A stretch of 22,871 nucleotides of DNA from Rhizomucor pusillus (GCA_900175165.2 FWWN02000366.1:1-22871); one strand, 5' to 3'. Positions 1-10,844 are shown, counted from the stretch's first letter. Program-made: numbers and translations. The notes: generated by a model from the sequence alone, not told the origin.

Positions 1-205
1 TTCATCTTCTTGAAGATCGTGCAATAAGTTAATACGTTCGATGTATTGCTGTACATCCACACGCCTAGAAAAGGAAAAATTCTAGAAGTCTAACGTCTTT
101 AGGGAGTACCGAAATTGCATCTACGTTCGTCGCTATGCATTTGACAGTCAGTTATTGGATTTATTTAGTAGAACAATAGTTATAGTAAGGTGTACATGAA
201 AGCAT

Positions 206-3200
206 TTAGTTCGATTCGCCCTGGAGGATTTTCTTGAAGGCATCGCAAAGAGCGTCTTCTACAAAAATTTAAGATATTGAGTTAGTCACCAAATATTTTC
301 TAATACCAGGATTTTAAAACTCTTTACCGATTGCGTTATCCGGAGTGTAGTTGGTGGCAGGAGCTGGGGCGTCAGATAACTTTGTAGGACAATCATCTCG
401 AGGCGAATCCAAAGAGATGGCATGCTCAAAAGTAGCAGCCCAGGCATCTCTCTTTGTCAAGAAATTGGGCAGATTGAAAAGCTACAATGTGATCGAAACG
501 TTAACTTGTTATTGATAATGCTGCTAATCAGAAGTTTATGTTTTACCTTCTTAATTGTGGCAGGAACAGAGCTATGTTCATACTGCGAAGTCTCAGTGGG
601 ACCGTTAGGCTCTCCAATAACTCCACCTTTCTCAACCCATGGTGAAATAAGGATCGCAGGAACGCGCACACCCTGTTTCATTTGAAAATTATTATGATGC
701 CCAACAATACATGTTTCAAAAAAATACGCAACTTACCAATCGGTCGAAATTAAAGTCGGACGCATTGATGCCATCAGGGTTTGGAACTGATGTTGACAGT
801 TGATTTCGCCGTTTTTTAATAAACACTGATTATCTTAAACTTACCACCTTTGCTCGGGGGAGGAACGTGGTCGAAATATCCACCGTGCTGTTGAAATACG
901 GCATTATAATTAGCTATGGATAATAAATACCAGAATTTGTTGCTAGGCAATACCTCATCAAAGTTAATAATCAAAAGAGTGTTGTTCCATTGAGGCGAAG
1001 CACGAATGGTTTCGTAGACTTCCTTGATCAAAGCTTCTCCTTCCGCAACGTCAGACGGAGGGTGCATGTCGTTCTCTTATGGGTAAAAGAAGAAAAAAAA
1101 AGTACCGTTGCCGTTGCAACGGTTTCAATAGTAACGGTGAGTATCATATGAAATAGTTGTGATTTTGTAAATATACCTGGAATACATCTCGGGATAGAAA
1201 AGTAAGCTGGGTCGATAAATGCGACATCGGGCAAATTGCCGTTTGCCGCATCTTCTTTGAAGGTCGCCCAGTTCTTATAGTTATCCAAAGCGGACAGACG
1301 AAGCTTATTAAATACAAGCAAGCTGGCTAGAATTGTTTGCCAAAGCGTTTTGTCAGCAGTCTATTTTCTTACTACAAACAGTAATAATTTACTTACATAT
1401 AATTTGATAATAGTTTCGCCACGTGTAACCGGCATCTGCATACATCCAAAAGTTTGTCTTAGCAACGTATAAGTTGCCATTGAGATCCTGGACACATTTA
1501 CCTTCGAGGTTCTGATAAATGGTACGCTGCGAGTACCCAAGGATGTAGTGGCTTCCATCCGTATTGACCTGCACAATATGAAAAGTTATGCATGTCTGTT
1601 TTTACGGATCCATTGAAAGTTACCTCTCCAGCTGAAGTTGCAGAATGAAGAAAGAGACGGTTAGGCATGGTAGATCCAGGGAAGGAAGAGAAATAGCGGT
1701 TAAGTATAGTATAGTTTGAAGCTAGCTCGTAGGTGATAGGAATCGTTGCAGGATCAAAGCCGTCCATAGCTTGGCGAAGAGCTGTTAAATTGTTTGCAAT
1801 CTCCGGGTACGTCGCGGCCAGACTGGCAACGAAACCACCCATCGTAGCGTTTTTAATAGGAGCATTGGATGCCAGCTTGGAGTTTCCACTGATTTGCCAA
1901 GTAACGTTCTGATAGCTGTGATTTGGGTCAAGAGGATCCTTAAGCAATCCTTGGTTTGTCGCGTACACCTTGGGACTTGAGGTATTAGTAGGATCAACAT
2001 AGTTGAATTCCTTGCCAGTTAAACCATCGATCTCATCATTGTATCTAGCCACACCGTTTTAGCATTTTGCGTAAATCTGCTTCCTTCTACCAATGAGCAT
2101 AAAGCGATATTTACTTGAACCATCCCATCATACGATCAAAGCTCCGGTTCTCCATCATAAGCACAACGACATTTTTGATCTTGGCAGAAGCGCCGTTCTC
2201 TATTTATGCGAGATATCAGATACGCATTCTATTGAATATACAAAGCAGTATGTCGAATGGAGAGCATATAAAATGTATATACTAGCGATAAAGGTGCAAA
2301 TATTTACGCACCTGCCTGATCCTTCAAGATGAATGGCGTAGCATCAACGTCGTTTTCGCCGAGGTTACCCAAGTCCCACTAGACCATTCAGTTAGCCAGC
2401 CTTTCATTTCGAGAAGACTCATTTTACTACGTACATTGTCTTCGATAGTTTTGAGAATGGAGTAGTGGTCATATCGGACGCCATCAGTCTGAGAACTTCT
2501 CTTGATAACATCTCCAAAAAGGACGGTGTAAATCTGGTTCTTTGCAAGATAATTCTCAGCTTCATCCCAGGTCAAGATGAATAAGGTGTTCTTTGTGAAT
2601 GCAGGTTCCTTGAGACGAGGTTCGAGCCAGGTTTGGGTCCAGTTGGAAGAATAAGCAAGACTGGTGTCTGTCGCAATAAGGGATCATTTAGCACGTTGCT
2701 AAGATAATGAAAAAATTTTCCGCCTTTTGAGTTACTTACCATGACCATCATTATTCATCTACGTCAACGAAGCGAGAATACCATCGCAAGGGTTAATATG
2801 CGTAATTTAGAGAGATTTTGTAAAGGCCTTCTCATTCTGCTTACATCTGGCGTGTAAAAGACGAACTGAGGAACATCATCGTTGGCGATATCTTCGTCAA
2901 GCTGGGTTGCAGGGACAATGTTGGCACATCGTGTAGCGTTGTTACGAATATTGTCGATGGAAATGAAAGGATTGTGCTTGCGGCGATACGTGTCGTATTT
3001 GGTGCCGGAGCTGCAGTTGCCTATTCGTACCGGCTATGTTAGCAAATATATAATAGAACATTTGATTGAATCTAAGGTGTACCTGGGTAGCTCTCCATGT
3101 AGGCTTTCCAAGAAACGCCCTTCGCCTCGAGCAGATCGACAATGGACTTGCGGTCAATGTCCGAATCAAAGTCCAGGAACACACTAGACATCGAGCCGCT

Positions 3201-3567
3201 AATCATACCAATCTATCATATATGTGTTAATCAGTACGATGTAACCAAAGCCAGGACAGATAACGCCGTAAGATACTTGCATAGTTTGGCTGGGAAGGAT
3301 GGGTCAGTGCCAAGTAATTGGTGGTGACAATACCTAAATGGCATTATGATTAGTCTCCGTGTTACTGGAAGATGTTAACTAGGAAACTAAAGTACCATTG
3401 TGGTTCTTTGCAATGCTGGAGAAGTAAGGGTCTTTTGCAACCTTTGCATAATCCTGGTTCTCGTGTATGATAATGACAACACGATCAAAGCTTTTGCCAG
3501 GCACGGCAGCAGCAGAAACAGCAGCAATCACCGTGGAAAGGAGTGATAGGAGCCAGCCAATTCTCAT
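206..3567 (-). CDS. Secreted two-domain phosphoesterase: acid-phosphatase-like plus phospholipase-C-like (PF04185 x2)
   Basis: Hand-built 18-exon model of 719 aa, in frame across every junction. Exons: 3567-3396, 3333-3281, 3212-3083, 3020-2845, 2758-2740, 2667-2435, 2378-2312, 2199-2115, 2044-1624, 1568-1502, 1435-1397, 1326-1177, 1075-954, 887-845, 786-737, 672-547, 481-328, 258-206. Residues 1-22 look like a signal peptide, so the protein should be secreted or enter the endomembrane system. Domain 1 (about 25-283) has HENQDY (35-40), THPSQPNY (68-75), TWDE (216-219) and YDHYS (249-253), as in fungal phosphoesterase-family acid phosphatases. Domain 2 (about 290-719) has MMENRSFD (298-305), PGSTMPNR (434-441), FDEHGGYFDH (576-585) and YEHSS (640-644), as in non-haemolytic phospholipase C. 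Both active-site motif sets are kept. Likely role: releasing phosphate from phosphomonoesters and phospholipids outside the cell. The fusion is inferred because no start codon or signal peptide serves domain 2. Two adjacent genes remain possible. Confidence 0.72.
3213..3280 (-). other. GC-AG intron in the phosphoesterase gene
   Basis: This 68-nt intron starts with GCAAGT and ends ATAG. It joins the codons for ...SQPNY to IGMISGS... in phase 0. No GT donor nearby restores the frame: the one GT there gives phase 1 and an early stop. GCAAGT is the known consensus for the minor GC-AG class of U2-type introns. Confidence 0.7.
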
Positions 3568-4425
3568 GGCAAATGAAAGAAGAGGCTAAGACGACAGCCT
3601 CTTCACAGGCAGTTTTCAGGTCGTCCTTATATAAACACTTGATTGAATGCGCGGTCAAACCATACTACTACCATTCTTCGATTCCATTATGCAACGAGCG
3701 TCACCTTAGACTATCGCGTGTAACAGTCAGTCTCCCAAAATGACCAATGACCCACCCCATGTGGGTTACCATTCCCATCTGGCCAAGTCCATATCTTGGA
3801 GACAAGTAATGTATCATCACGTCGCTGTCAAGAATTGAAGCAGATGGCTGCAGCGATCGATCTGATTCGATGCACGGACGTAACACAGGTAATTGACGTT
3901 GACATTGGTTTACTGCTATCTAATCGTCATTTGCTTCTTCTTAGCATTTGTCTGTACCTTGACCCAATGCCCGAATACAAAGACGATGGTGCGTGGGATT
4001 TTTCTGATCGTAGGAACTAGCACCAACCTAAAAGCGGTTTCCACGGTGTTGCCACATATGTCGAGTTTGCGACGTGAATTTAAATTCTGCATTGCCTCTG
4101 GATCTTCCCCAAAATGGAAAATTATGGCTTGTAGAGTGGGAAACCAGGACATTTTTTCGGCAACAGCGACTTTCACATGATAAACGAGGCAAAAAAATAT
4201 ACGCTACTGTCAATGAATGCATAATAAGGTTTTCAGTGAACCATTGCTGAGAAAGCCATGTATAACCGAGCGCTGTTTACTGAAGGCCTGAAAATATTCA
4301 CCAAGCACGTTCTTTTCTTAAAAGATAGGCTAGTCGATATGGTACAAGTGTCACATTTATTTATGCGCGGATGTGGTCGCAGATCGAGGCAGCTCCTCTA
4401 ACTGGCCACGTGGGCAAGTTTCTAC
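3568..4425. other. Intergenic region with only small, unsupported ORFs
   Basis: These 858 bases separate the phosphoesterase start from the end of the Ser-rich gene; both genes are on the minus strand. The right-hand end near 3568-3750 should hold the phosphoesterase promoter. Several short frames of 60-95 codons are open on both strands between 3700 and 4222. Most begin at TTG or GTG, or overlap one another, and none shows a recognisable domain. I do not call a gene here. Confidence 0.5.
3628..3635 (-). promoter_or_regulatory. Probable TATA box of the phosphoesterase gene
   Basis: On the minus strand the sequence reads TTTATATAAG, about 60 bp upstream of the start codon at 3567. That is a suitable distance for a short fungal leader. 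The assignment rests on sequence and position only. Confidence 0.45.
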
Positions 4426-5380
4426 CTAGTCTCTAGCGTCTGGCTTATCGAAAGGCCGAAAAGTGTCCTGATGCTGCTGAGCTCCATTTGACATAACTGC
4501 TGACTGTGCAGATGGCATTGCTCGATCGTAATAAGCTGAGTGTGGCCTGGGTACACTTGTCTGCGGGTATTCGGAGTTGTTACCACTGACAGTCGATCTG
4601 TCTTCGTTGCTGTAGGGATAATAGCTCGCGTATTCGGCAGCTTCCTGCCAGGGATATGCGTTCTGTGGAGTAGACATTGCGTGCATCGGGTAGTTTGCTG
4701 GATATGCCTCGTGAACCATATTACCAGTGCCGTATACCGGCGGCGAGACAAATGCGCGTGCAGAAATAGTAGGTACTTGCGCGTGGTTGGACATAGGAGA
4801 CCATTGACCTGCCGACGAATTCTCGTACCCAAATCCATTATCGTTGAAAACTTGGTCGTCAGCATCTGCGTAGCTCTTTCGTTTCCGTTTCCTCTGAAAC
4901 ATGAGCATTGCAACAACGATACCTTCAAATAATCGTAAAACATGAATATTCGTGCGCGTTTGTTTGACTCGGTCGATTCCTTACCCAGCACTGCTCCGGC
5001 ACCTACAACGCCACCTACTACTCCACCGACAATCTTCCCTGTGCTAGATATGTCAGTAGCTGAGCCGGTGTTGGAAGCTTTTGGATAAATAAAATGAATC
5101 AAAAGTTTGTAAGCCCAAACTGAACACCTTGATAAAAATCTGCTAGAATTACCTGCAGGAGAACTCAGCGAGCTGCCGGGTGCAAGGCTGTCGCTTGTTA
5201 GAGACGAACTTGAAAGAGTTGAGGTGATGGAACTAGCCAATGACGAGGATGATGGTGTAACGGGAGGAGAATATATAGAAGAGCTTTGCAGCGAGCTTGT
5301 GTTGATCGACAATGAGGTTTGGCTCGGGGAAGTAACTGATGATGGCAAAACGTTGTCGGAGGAAGAACTAGGAATAACAA

Positions 5381-5418
<38 letters not shown>

Positions 5419-5942
5419 GGAAATACAGTATTTGAAGGTTGCGAAGATTGCGATGGTGGAATACTGTCGCTAGGGCCGGGTGTTGAGTTGACAGCACTGC
5501 TGCTGTTGATAATCGATGACGCTCCAGGCGTTGGTGTAATTAATGTGCTTGTGGCGCCTGCGCTGCTGGGTGTATCCCCACTGGACCCGCTCGGCGGAAG
5601 AAGAGGAGTCGTTGAAGAAGCTGGATCCGAAGATACTGGTTTGGAAGGCGTGATATGCACTTCTGTACTTGAGCTGCTACTTGGCTCTATTGCATTCGAA
5701 GGTTTTGCAGAGGATGATGGAGTATTGGATGATGTGAATGGTTCACTTGGCTGGCTGCTTGGCGAGCTTGTAGATTTACCATCGTGTTTTGGTTGGCTAT
5801 GTAAAGATATTAATCCATTACTGTTACTCAATCATTCACGTAATCCTTGTGGAAAACCGAGCACTTACGATTCGGACGCGGAAGGCGCCGTACTGCTACC
5901 ACTAAGGATGTCAGGTATATCTAGCAGATCACGTCGATCCAT
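4426..5942 (-). CDS. Ser-rich single-pass membrane protein, cell-wall-sensor-like
   Basis: Four exons, 435 aa: 5942-5869, 5796-5153, 5077-4985, 4922-4426, in phase throughout. Residues about 25-240 are dominated by Ser, Pro and Thr, with a poly-Ser run, as in heavily O-glycosylated stalks. Residues about 255-279 form a Gly/Val-rich membrane helix, followed at once by RKRKRK, a strong positive-inside stop-transfer signal. The roughly 150-residue tail is polar and rich in Tyr, Pro, Asn and Gln. This layout resembles Mid2/Wsc/Mtl-type wall stress sensors in shape only; no Wsc cysteine domain is present. The N-terminus (MDRRDLLDIPDIL) is not a signal peptide, which is odd for such a protein. ATG 5942 is the first start after a likely leader intron, and the upstream frame holds stops. 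The function is not established. Confidence 0.7.
5384..5416 (+). repeat. (TGC)11 trinucleotide microsatellite coding poly-Ser
   Basis: Eleven uninterrupted TGC units on the plus strand read as AGC/GCA units on the coding strand and give a Ser run in the stalk of the membrane protein. Loss or gain of units keeps frame, so the locus could vary in length between strains. Confidence 0.95.
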
Positions 5943-6531
5943 ACGCGGCAGATGGTAGCACAAGCTCTATCACTCTACGCTAGGTATTTCAAGAAGAACT
6001 GAAAGCCAAGGCTTCGTCGAGCAACAATGGCTTGTTGTGCACAAGTCAGGAAGAAGATCGAAATAGATCCGCCTTTGCAGAAAAGGACTGAAAAAAGAAC
6101 GCACAACGTCAGACACTTCGGGGCGCAGAAAATTTTTGTCTTTAGCGATCGACGTCTTACCCAAAAATGGAGATTTTCAATATCTGTTCAGGGAGCAGTT
6201 TTGTATGGAAAGCAAGCTTAATACTGTGATTACAAGATCACTGGACTATCTACGTTGCGTATTATTTACTCATGATTTTTATAGTCGTTAGCACAGTGTC
6301 ATGTACACTTCTGAGACACTTGGTTCGGTCGAACAATATTCAGCAGAACCGCGGAACGTGCGTTTGCTACAAACATGTACAAGACGAGGAGCAAAAAGCA
6401 GATTTACACTACAAAGCAGTCGCTGATAACATGTGTATTTACAGAGAGCGGTGACTAATGACTAGATATTACAAAAGATGAGTAGGATTATGCGGCTAAC
6501 AGGGAATCGATGCAGAGTAAATGAGGAGAAA
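5943..6531 (-). other. Intergenic region and probable leader of the Ser-rich gene
   Basis: These 589 bases lie between the Ser-rich gene and the SET2 stop. On the minus strand a likely leader intron starts GTAAGACG near 6162 and ends after a pyrimidine tract (CTTTTTTCAG) near 6091. The stretch from there to 5943 contains no ATG, which supports the start at 5942. A short frame at 6272-6454 on the plus strand has no recognisable features. Confidence 0.45.
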
Positions 6532-9500
6532 TCATTTATGGGACGAATCCAATTTGGCGGCAAACTCGGCGCCATGCATCTCCATAAAGTTCTCAATTTT
6601 GGCACGCAAAGCACTCGTCATGCCCTTTATCTTGCGTTTTGATTGCATTTCCCGATGCACAACATGATGAGTAAGCTACAACACAGCAATGAATATTAAG
6701 CAAATAAAGCATCAAGGTATGTGACTGATATTCTTACTTTGCGTGCAAGCTCTTTAAACAGCTGTTTATCACCATGCCAAAGATCGCGCTGCTTGACAGT
6801 CAGATACTTTGTAACTACTTTCCCAACTTCCTTTTTCAATTCGACTTCGTCTAGTTGAGGTCCTTCGACGTCGTTAGACTCGTTGGTACTGGCTGAAGGT
6901 GTCAACACGTGCGGTGAATTACGGGCGATTGATGTAGCAGGACTGGCGCTTGCACCCGGTTGATATCTCCTTTGTACCGACCCTTCAGTTTGCGGGGATA
7001 TATCGTTTAACCGCCCTTCTTGCACTTCCTCCTCAGAAACCATTCTCTCATCTGGAGGATGCCACTGGGATTTTCGAGTAATGACATTGTAGTAATATGT
7101 TTTTCCGTCTTCTGTAACAGCGTATCTCCAGTTCAATGGTAATTTGGGTCCATCTGGTACCACATTGCTTTCGGTACCCGGCGTTGGATAAATTTCCTGC
7201 GCAGATGCGTTTTTCATTTTCCGTGGTCTCGTCGCTAAGGTTGCGTGGGTTTCATAGCTATCTGTTGTTCCTGTAAAGACAGTCAGTTTAACATGAATAG
7301 TTACAGTCTCATCATTTATACCTTGAAGTCGTCTGAGCGGCATCCGAGGAACATTCACGCCCGCATACGCATTTTGAATATCATAAGAAACATAGTATTC
7401 CGGGTATGAAATCTCTTGATAGTGATCTATCAGGTATTGTTGCCATCCACCCGAATTCACTGCTGGTTCCCAATATATCATGGCACGAGGAGCTCGAGGA
7501 ACTGCGGGCTGTGGTGGAAATCGCATGATCACTTGTGCCTCATTCAGATCAGAATCCAAAGGGAGATAATCGTAGTAATCGTCGTCAGGGTCAAAGTATG
7601 CCCGTGAGCCCACGCAATTCGGCTTCCTAGAACTTGCAGTTTTGGTATCCCGTGCAGAGCTTTCCAAGCTATCATCGTCAACTGCCGAAGGACTTAGAAA
7701 CAATCCATATTCAAAATAATATCCAAGATGAAGTTTACCTGTCTTCGGGCTAGTAGGAGCAGACTCCGTGTTCTATGCAAAGAATAGGTTAAGAAATGAA
7801 TTTTGGAAATATGCTTATACTACTTACAATGCGTTTTGGTATCCGATAGACCGTTTTCAGGTTATCCCAAGTTGACAGAAGCTCTCTCGATATTGATCTG
7901 ATGCTTTCATTGTCGGATTCAATAAACTTTTGGAGTACTGTAAACAGATCAGCATCATCCAGGCCGTTTCGATTGGATAGAGGCAGTTTCTGCAACACCA
8001 AGAGGACCTAGCATTGTAAATCCAGTGTCAATGCTAATATCAAGAGTTGGTATAAATATCACAATACCTTCTCAACTATTTCTTCGTCATTCTTCCATTC
8101 ACCCAACCAAAATTTGAGCATTTTCAGTCCATGTAGGCGCACAAATTTTCTCAAAACGTCTCTTCCGATGGAATGATCTGGGTTGGTCAGCTCAAGTCGT
8201 TGAAGTAATTTCTTCACCAAAGCAGCTTTGCCAACGGAATCCAGCATTTGCTTGACAAAGTTCAAAACTTGCTCCACGTCATGCAAAGGTTGTATAGAGC
8301 GTGGTCTTCCTCTCTTCCTCTTCAATCCAGGACGTTCTTGTTCCTCGTAATCCTCAATATACTGCATACGTGACACTGCCTGCTCTTCTTCCTCTTGAAT
8401 AGCACCGCCAATGAAACCTTTGCAGTTTGGCTCCCCGCAGTAGCAGACCTGCGCTGCAGCGCTGTAAACGTCAAGTCAGCAGTGATACTCAATTTCCACA
8501 TTCCTTTTGGACTTTACGTACCCGTATCGTTCAAACTTGTAATCAAAGGTCAATTCTTCTCCGGCCTTTACGGGCCGTGCAGTAAATAGTCCAATCCTCA
8601 TCGATTTGCCAACCACCCACTTTTGGGTTACACAATTCGGGTTGCATGAATGATTAATAAACCGTGCAAGGCAGCCTTTCTTGGTAGCATCAATGATCTG
8701 TATGCATCCATTAGCTTCTGTTCAGCACAGCTATCCAACTTGAAAGTACCTCATCAGTTTTAAGCGTCATAAAGTAGTAATGTTGGATTCCTTGAAGTTC
8801 ATACATCCTGGTTCTGCGCACAAACTCGCTGTTTGATATTACTTCACCCACATACTCCATGATGAATGTATTCCTGCGAAAAAAACATATCAATACCAAA
8901 TGATGTCAACAAGATCAATGCTCTTCATTTACTTACGACGGAAGATCAGTCAATGCACGCAGACCATAACCTTTCTTCTCGGTCCGAATGACATCCACTC
9001 TAGCATACTGTCGTAATTGAAACCGACGATTCTGGCAATATCGACCGCAAGGACAGTCATCCGCGATACATTCCATAAACATCATTCTGTTGATACATGC
9101 ATTATCATTGCCGCATGCAGCCTCAGAATCATCGTAACCTGGTTCATATTTGCACTCGCAAGGCATTGATTCGGATGCGATCGATCTTCCGTTTGCAGAG
9201 CCGAGATAAATGTTAGACTTGATCGTTTCATAAGTTTCCATAGCTTCCGCAGTGGCGGACGGCAGGTCAAAGGTTGATTCCATTTCCGTCTCATCTGTTG
9301 ATGCGGATGTCAGTCCCGTCTGCATCTTCATCCTTGTCTTAAAGAAAAACAAAGAATACCCTTTGTAAGATCCTCGTTGCCAGTCGCCATTGCAAATTTG
9401 CTGGAATCCTTCCCTTCTGCAAAATCATCGACTTCCACATCCTGCAGATTTTCTGTCTTCAATAGTCCGTAGCTCTCATTCTTTATGCTGGCTATGTTAT

Positions 9501-9866
9501 CAACAGGCGACGTAGTATCTTGGCGAATCTGGAAGTTGTTCCACTCATGGTCGTGATTGCCATTGTAGTTATCTTCCTCTTTTACCTCTTCACTTGCATT
9601 TGCAACCGCTTTTGCACGATGGTCATAGTCGTCTGATGAACATGCAACTTTTGAATCTGCATTGACCTTTGAGTAAGGTTGCATTAAAAGTGCATTCGTG
9701 TATCCAAACCTTCGTCTACGTAATTTTCGATGAATTCATTGGTGTTGAACGTTGCTGACGATTGTATGCTCAAGTCTCTGAATATTAAAGTAAGTATTAA
9801 GTTTCTCGATGTAGATCTCGAACGCCCATCGCTTTCGCAATACCTGAATCTGGTCGTGCCATGCAT
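6532..9866 (-). CDS. SET2: Histone H3 Lys36 methyltransferase Set2
   Basis: Twelve exons, 896 aa: 9866-9844, 9777-9710, 9656-9360, 9294-8937, 8873-8750, 8697-8522, 8461-8068, 8007-7828, 7772-7739, 7681-7322, 7270-6738, 6675-6532. An acidic, low-complexity N-terminus precedes the Cys-rich AWS domain (about 172-230), the SET domain (about 232-348; [11 protein letters not shown] holds the cofactor-binding NHSC motif, then ELTFDY) and PostSET (CYCGEPNC, about 355). A helical middle follows, then a WW domain (about 713-745; [19 protein letters not shown]) and a C-terminal SRI domain (about 805-885) that in this family binds the phosphorylated RNA polymerase II tail. Set2 methylates H3K36 during elongation. 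The size fits fungal Set2 (yeast 733 aa). ATG 9866 is the first in-frame ATG; an open frame upstream begins only at TTG, so the exact start is less sure than the rest. Confidence 0.93.
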
Positions 9867-10433
9867 ATCCTTCAATTGATCAGAGGTAATTTTAATCAAA
9901 ATTTGAAGGCTTCCGATCGGATCTGCAGGCTCATATAACGACCAGAACAGAAAAGTGTGTAGTGTTCAGAACAGAAACCCGTTCTGATTAAGACTCAGCA
10001 GTTCCTACAGGGTCCAGCAGTTGACTGAATGGTCGTGCCGCAAAGCTGCAAGGATAATACAATGTACTGTCTTTTTGCACAGGGCATATTCTCTTGTACG
10101 TCTTTTCTCGGCTAACTTGGTTTTTTTAAGGCTTGGACAAAACAGCCTTTCGGATATTGGATCATTGCTATATTAAAGTTTAAAGTCATAGAGAACGAAT
10201 ACATCTAAGTAGGTTAAGAAAGAAGACAGCTACTGCGAGAACACACATACTGTATAAAGAATGAATGCCTACATGCAGTTTGGTAACGGAAGTTCTATAT
10301 GTTGATGTAGGTTTTTCATACAGCAACAAAATTATTCGGAGGACTTATTTAAACCGAGAATGATGCGAAACAAGCCCCTCCTCTTTCTCGTCTTCTAGCT
10401 TGGCCACCCTTAACTCTCTGGAAAAGCTACGCA
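9867..10433. promoter_or_regulatory. Divergent promoter region between SET2 and RPS21
   Basis: These 567 bases separate two genes that start in opposite directions. Features seen: a 10-bp direct repeat AGAACAGAAA at 9944-9953 and 9968-9977; an inverted repeat CAGAAC/GTTCTG (9967-9972, 9981-9986) that overlaps the second copy; CAGCAGTT twice (9996-10003, 10015-10022). A TATTTAAA box near 10346-10353 and a pyrimidine-rich stretch (10376-10400) lie before the RPS21 start, as is common for ribosomal-protein genes. No gene is seen inside. Confidence 0.5.
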
Positions 10434-10844
10434 ATGGAGAACTCTGACGGAAAACTTGTTGACCTCTACATTCCTCGCAAATGGTAACTATCGAGAACTG
10501 GAGTTCGATGACACTGTCTATTTGTCATGTGCTGATTCGCTCTTGAAAATATAAAAAAAAGCTCTGCCACCAACCGCTTGATCACTGCCAAGGATCATGC
10601 CTCGGTCCAGATCAATGTTGGACACGTCGACGAAAACGGTCGCTTGACCAACAGCTTCAGTACCTATGCCCTTTCTGGCTACGTGCGCCGTGAAGCTGAA
10701 GCTGACGATTCGATTAACCGCTTGGCAACTCAGGACGGCTGTAAGTGTCCATAGAAAAAGCACCTTCCATTAACTAAGAACTCAATCAAATGCTTTATTT
10801 GGCATCTTCTAGTTTTGAAGAATGTTTGGTCCTACCAACAATAG
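10434..10844 (+). CDS. RPS21: 40S ribosomal protein eS21
   Basis: Three exons, 86 aa: 10434-10483, 10562-10740, 10813-10844. The joined protein starts [20 protein letters not shown] and carries the family signatures [21 protein letters not shown] and [12 protein letters not shown], ending [10 protein letters not shown]. This matches eukaryotic S21 nearly from end to end (yeast 87 aa). The protein sits on the small subunit and helps 18S rRNA 3' maturation. Codons favour C-ending forms (ATC, GCC, AAC), as expected for a highly expressed gene. Intron 1 (78 nt) ends ATATAAAAAAAAG, with almost no pyrimidine tract. Because the first exon is short and the coding part is split, simple ORF finding misses this gene. 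A 12-codon uORF (ATG near 10365) would be in the leader only if transcription starts upstream of it. Confidence 0.95.

Noticed and set aside
209..220. GTTCGATTC, like a tRNA T-arm
   Set aside because: It lies inside the last coding exon of the phosphoesterase and no cloverleaf can be drawn around it.
3701..4222. Several 60-95 codon frames on both strands
   Set aside because: They overlap, mostly lack ATG starts and show no domain. No splice model joins them into a longer protein.
4428..5831. Single long minus-strand frame of 469 codons
   Set aside because: It begins at TTG, runs through the introns and leaves the true frame after 4985. The four-exon model gives a better membrane helix and tail.
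5224..5958. 244-codon plus-strand frame rich in Leu, Gly, Asp and Glu
   Set aside because: It is the mirror of the Ser-rich gene: repeated AGC/TCA-type codons read backwards stay open. The splice structure and membrane helix are on the minus strand.
10484..10561. Possible box C/D snoRNA in RPS21 intron 1 (CGATGA...CTGA)
   Set aside because: Box C is imperfect, the boxes are only about 30 nt apart and the flanks do not pair.
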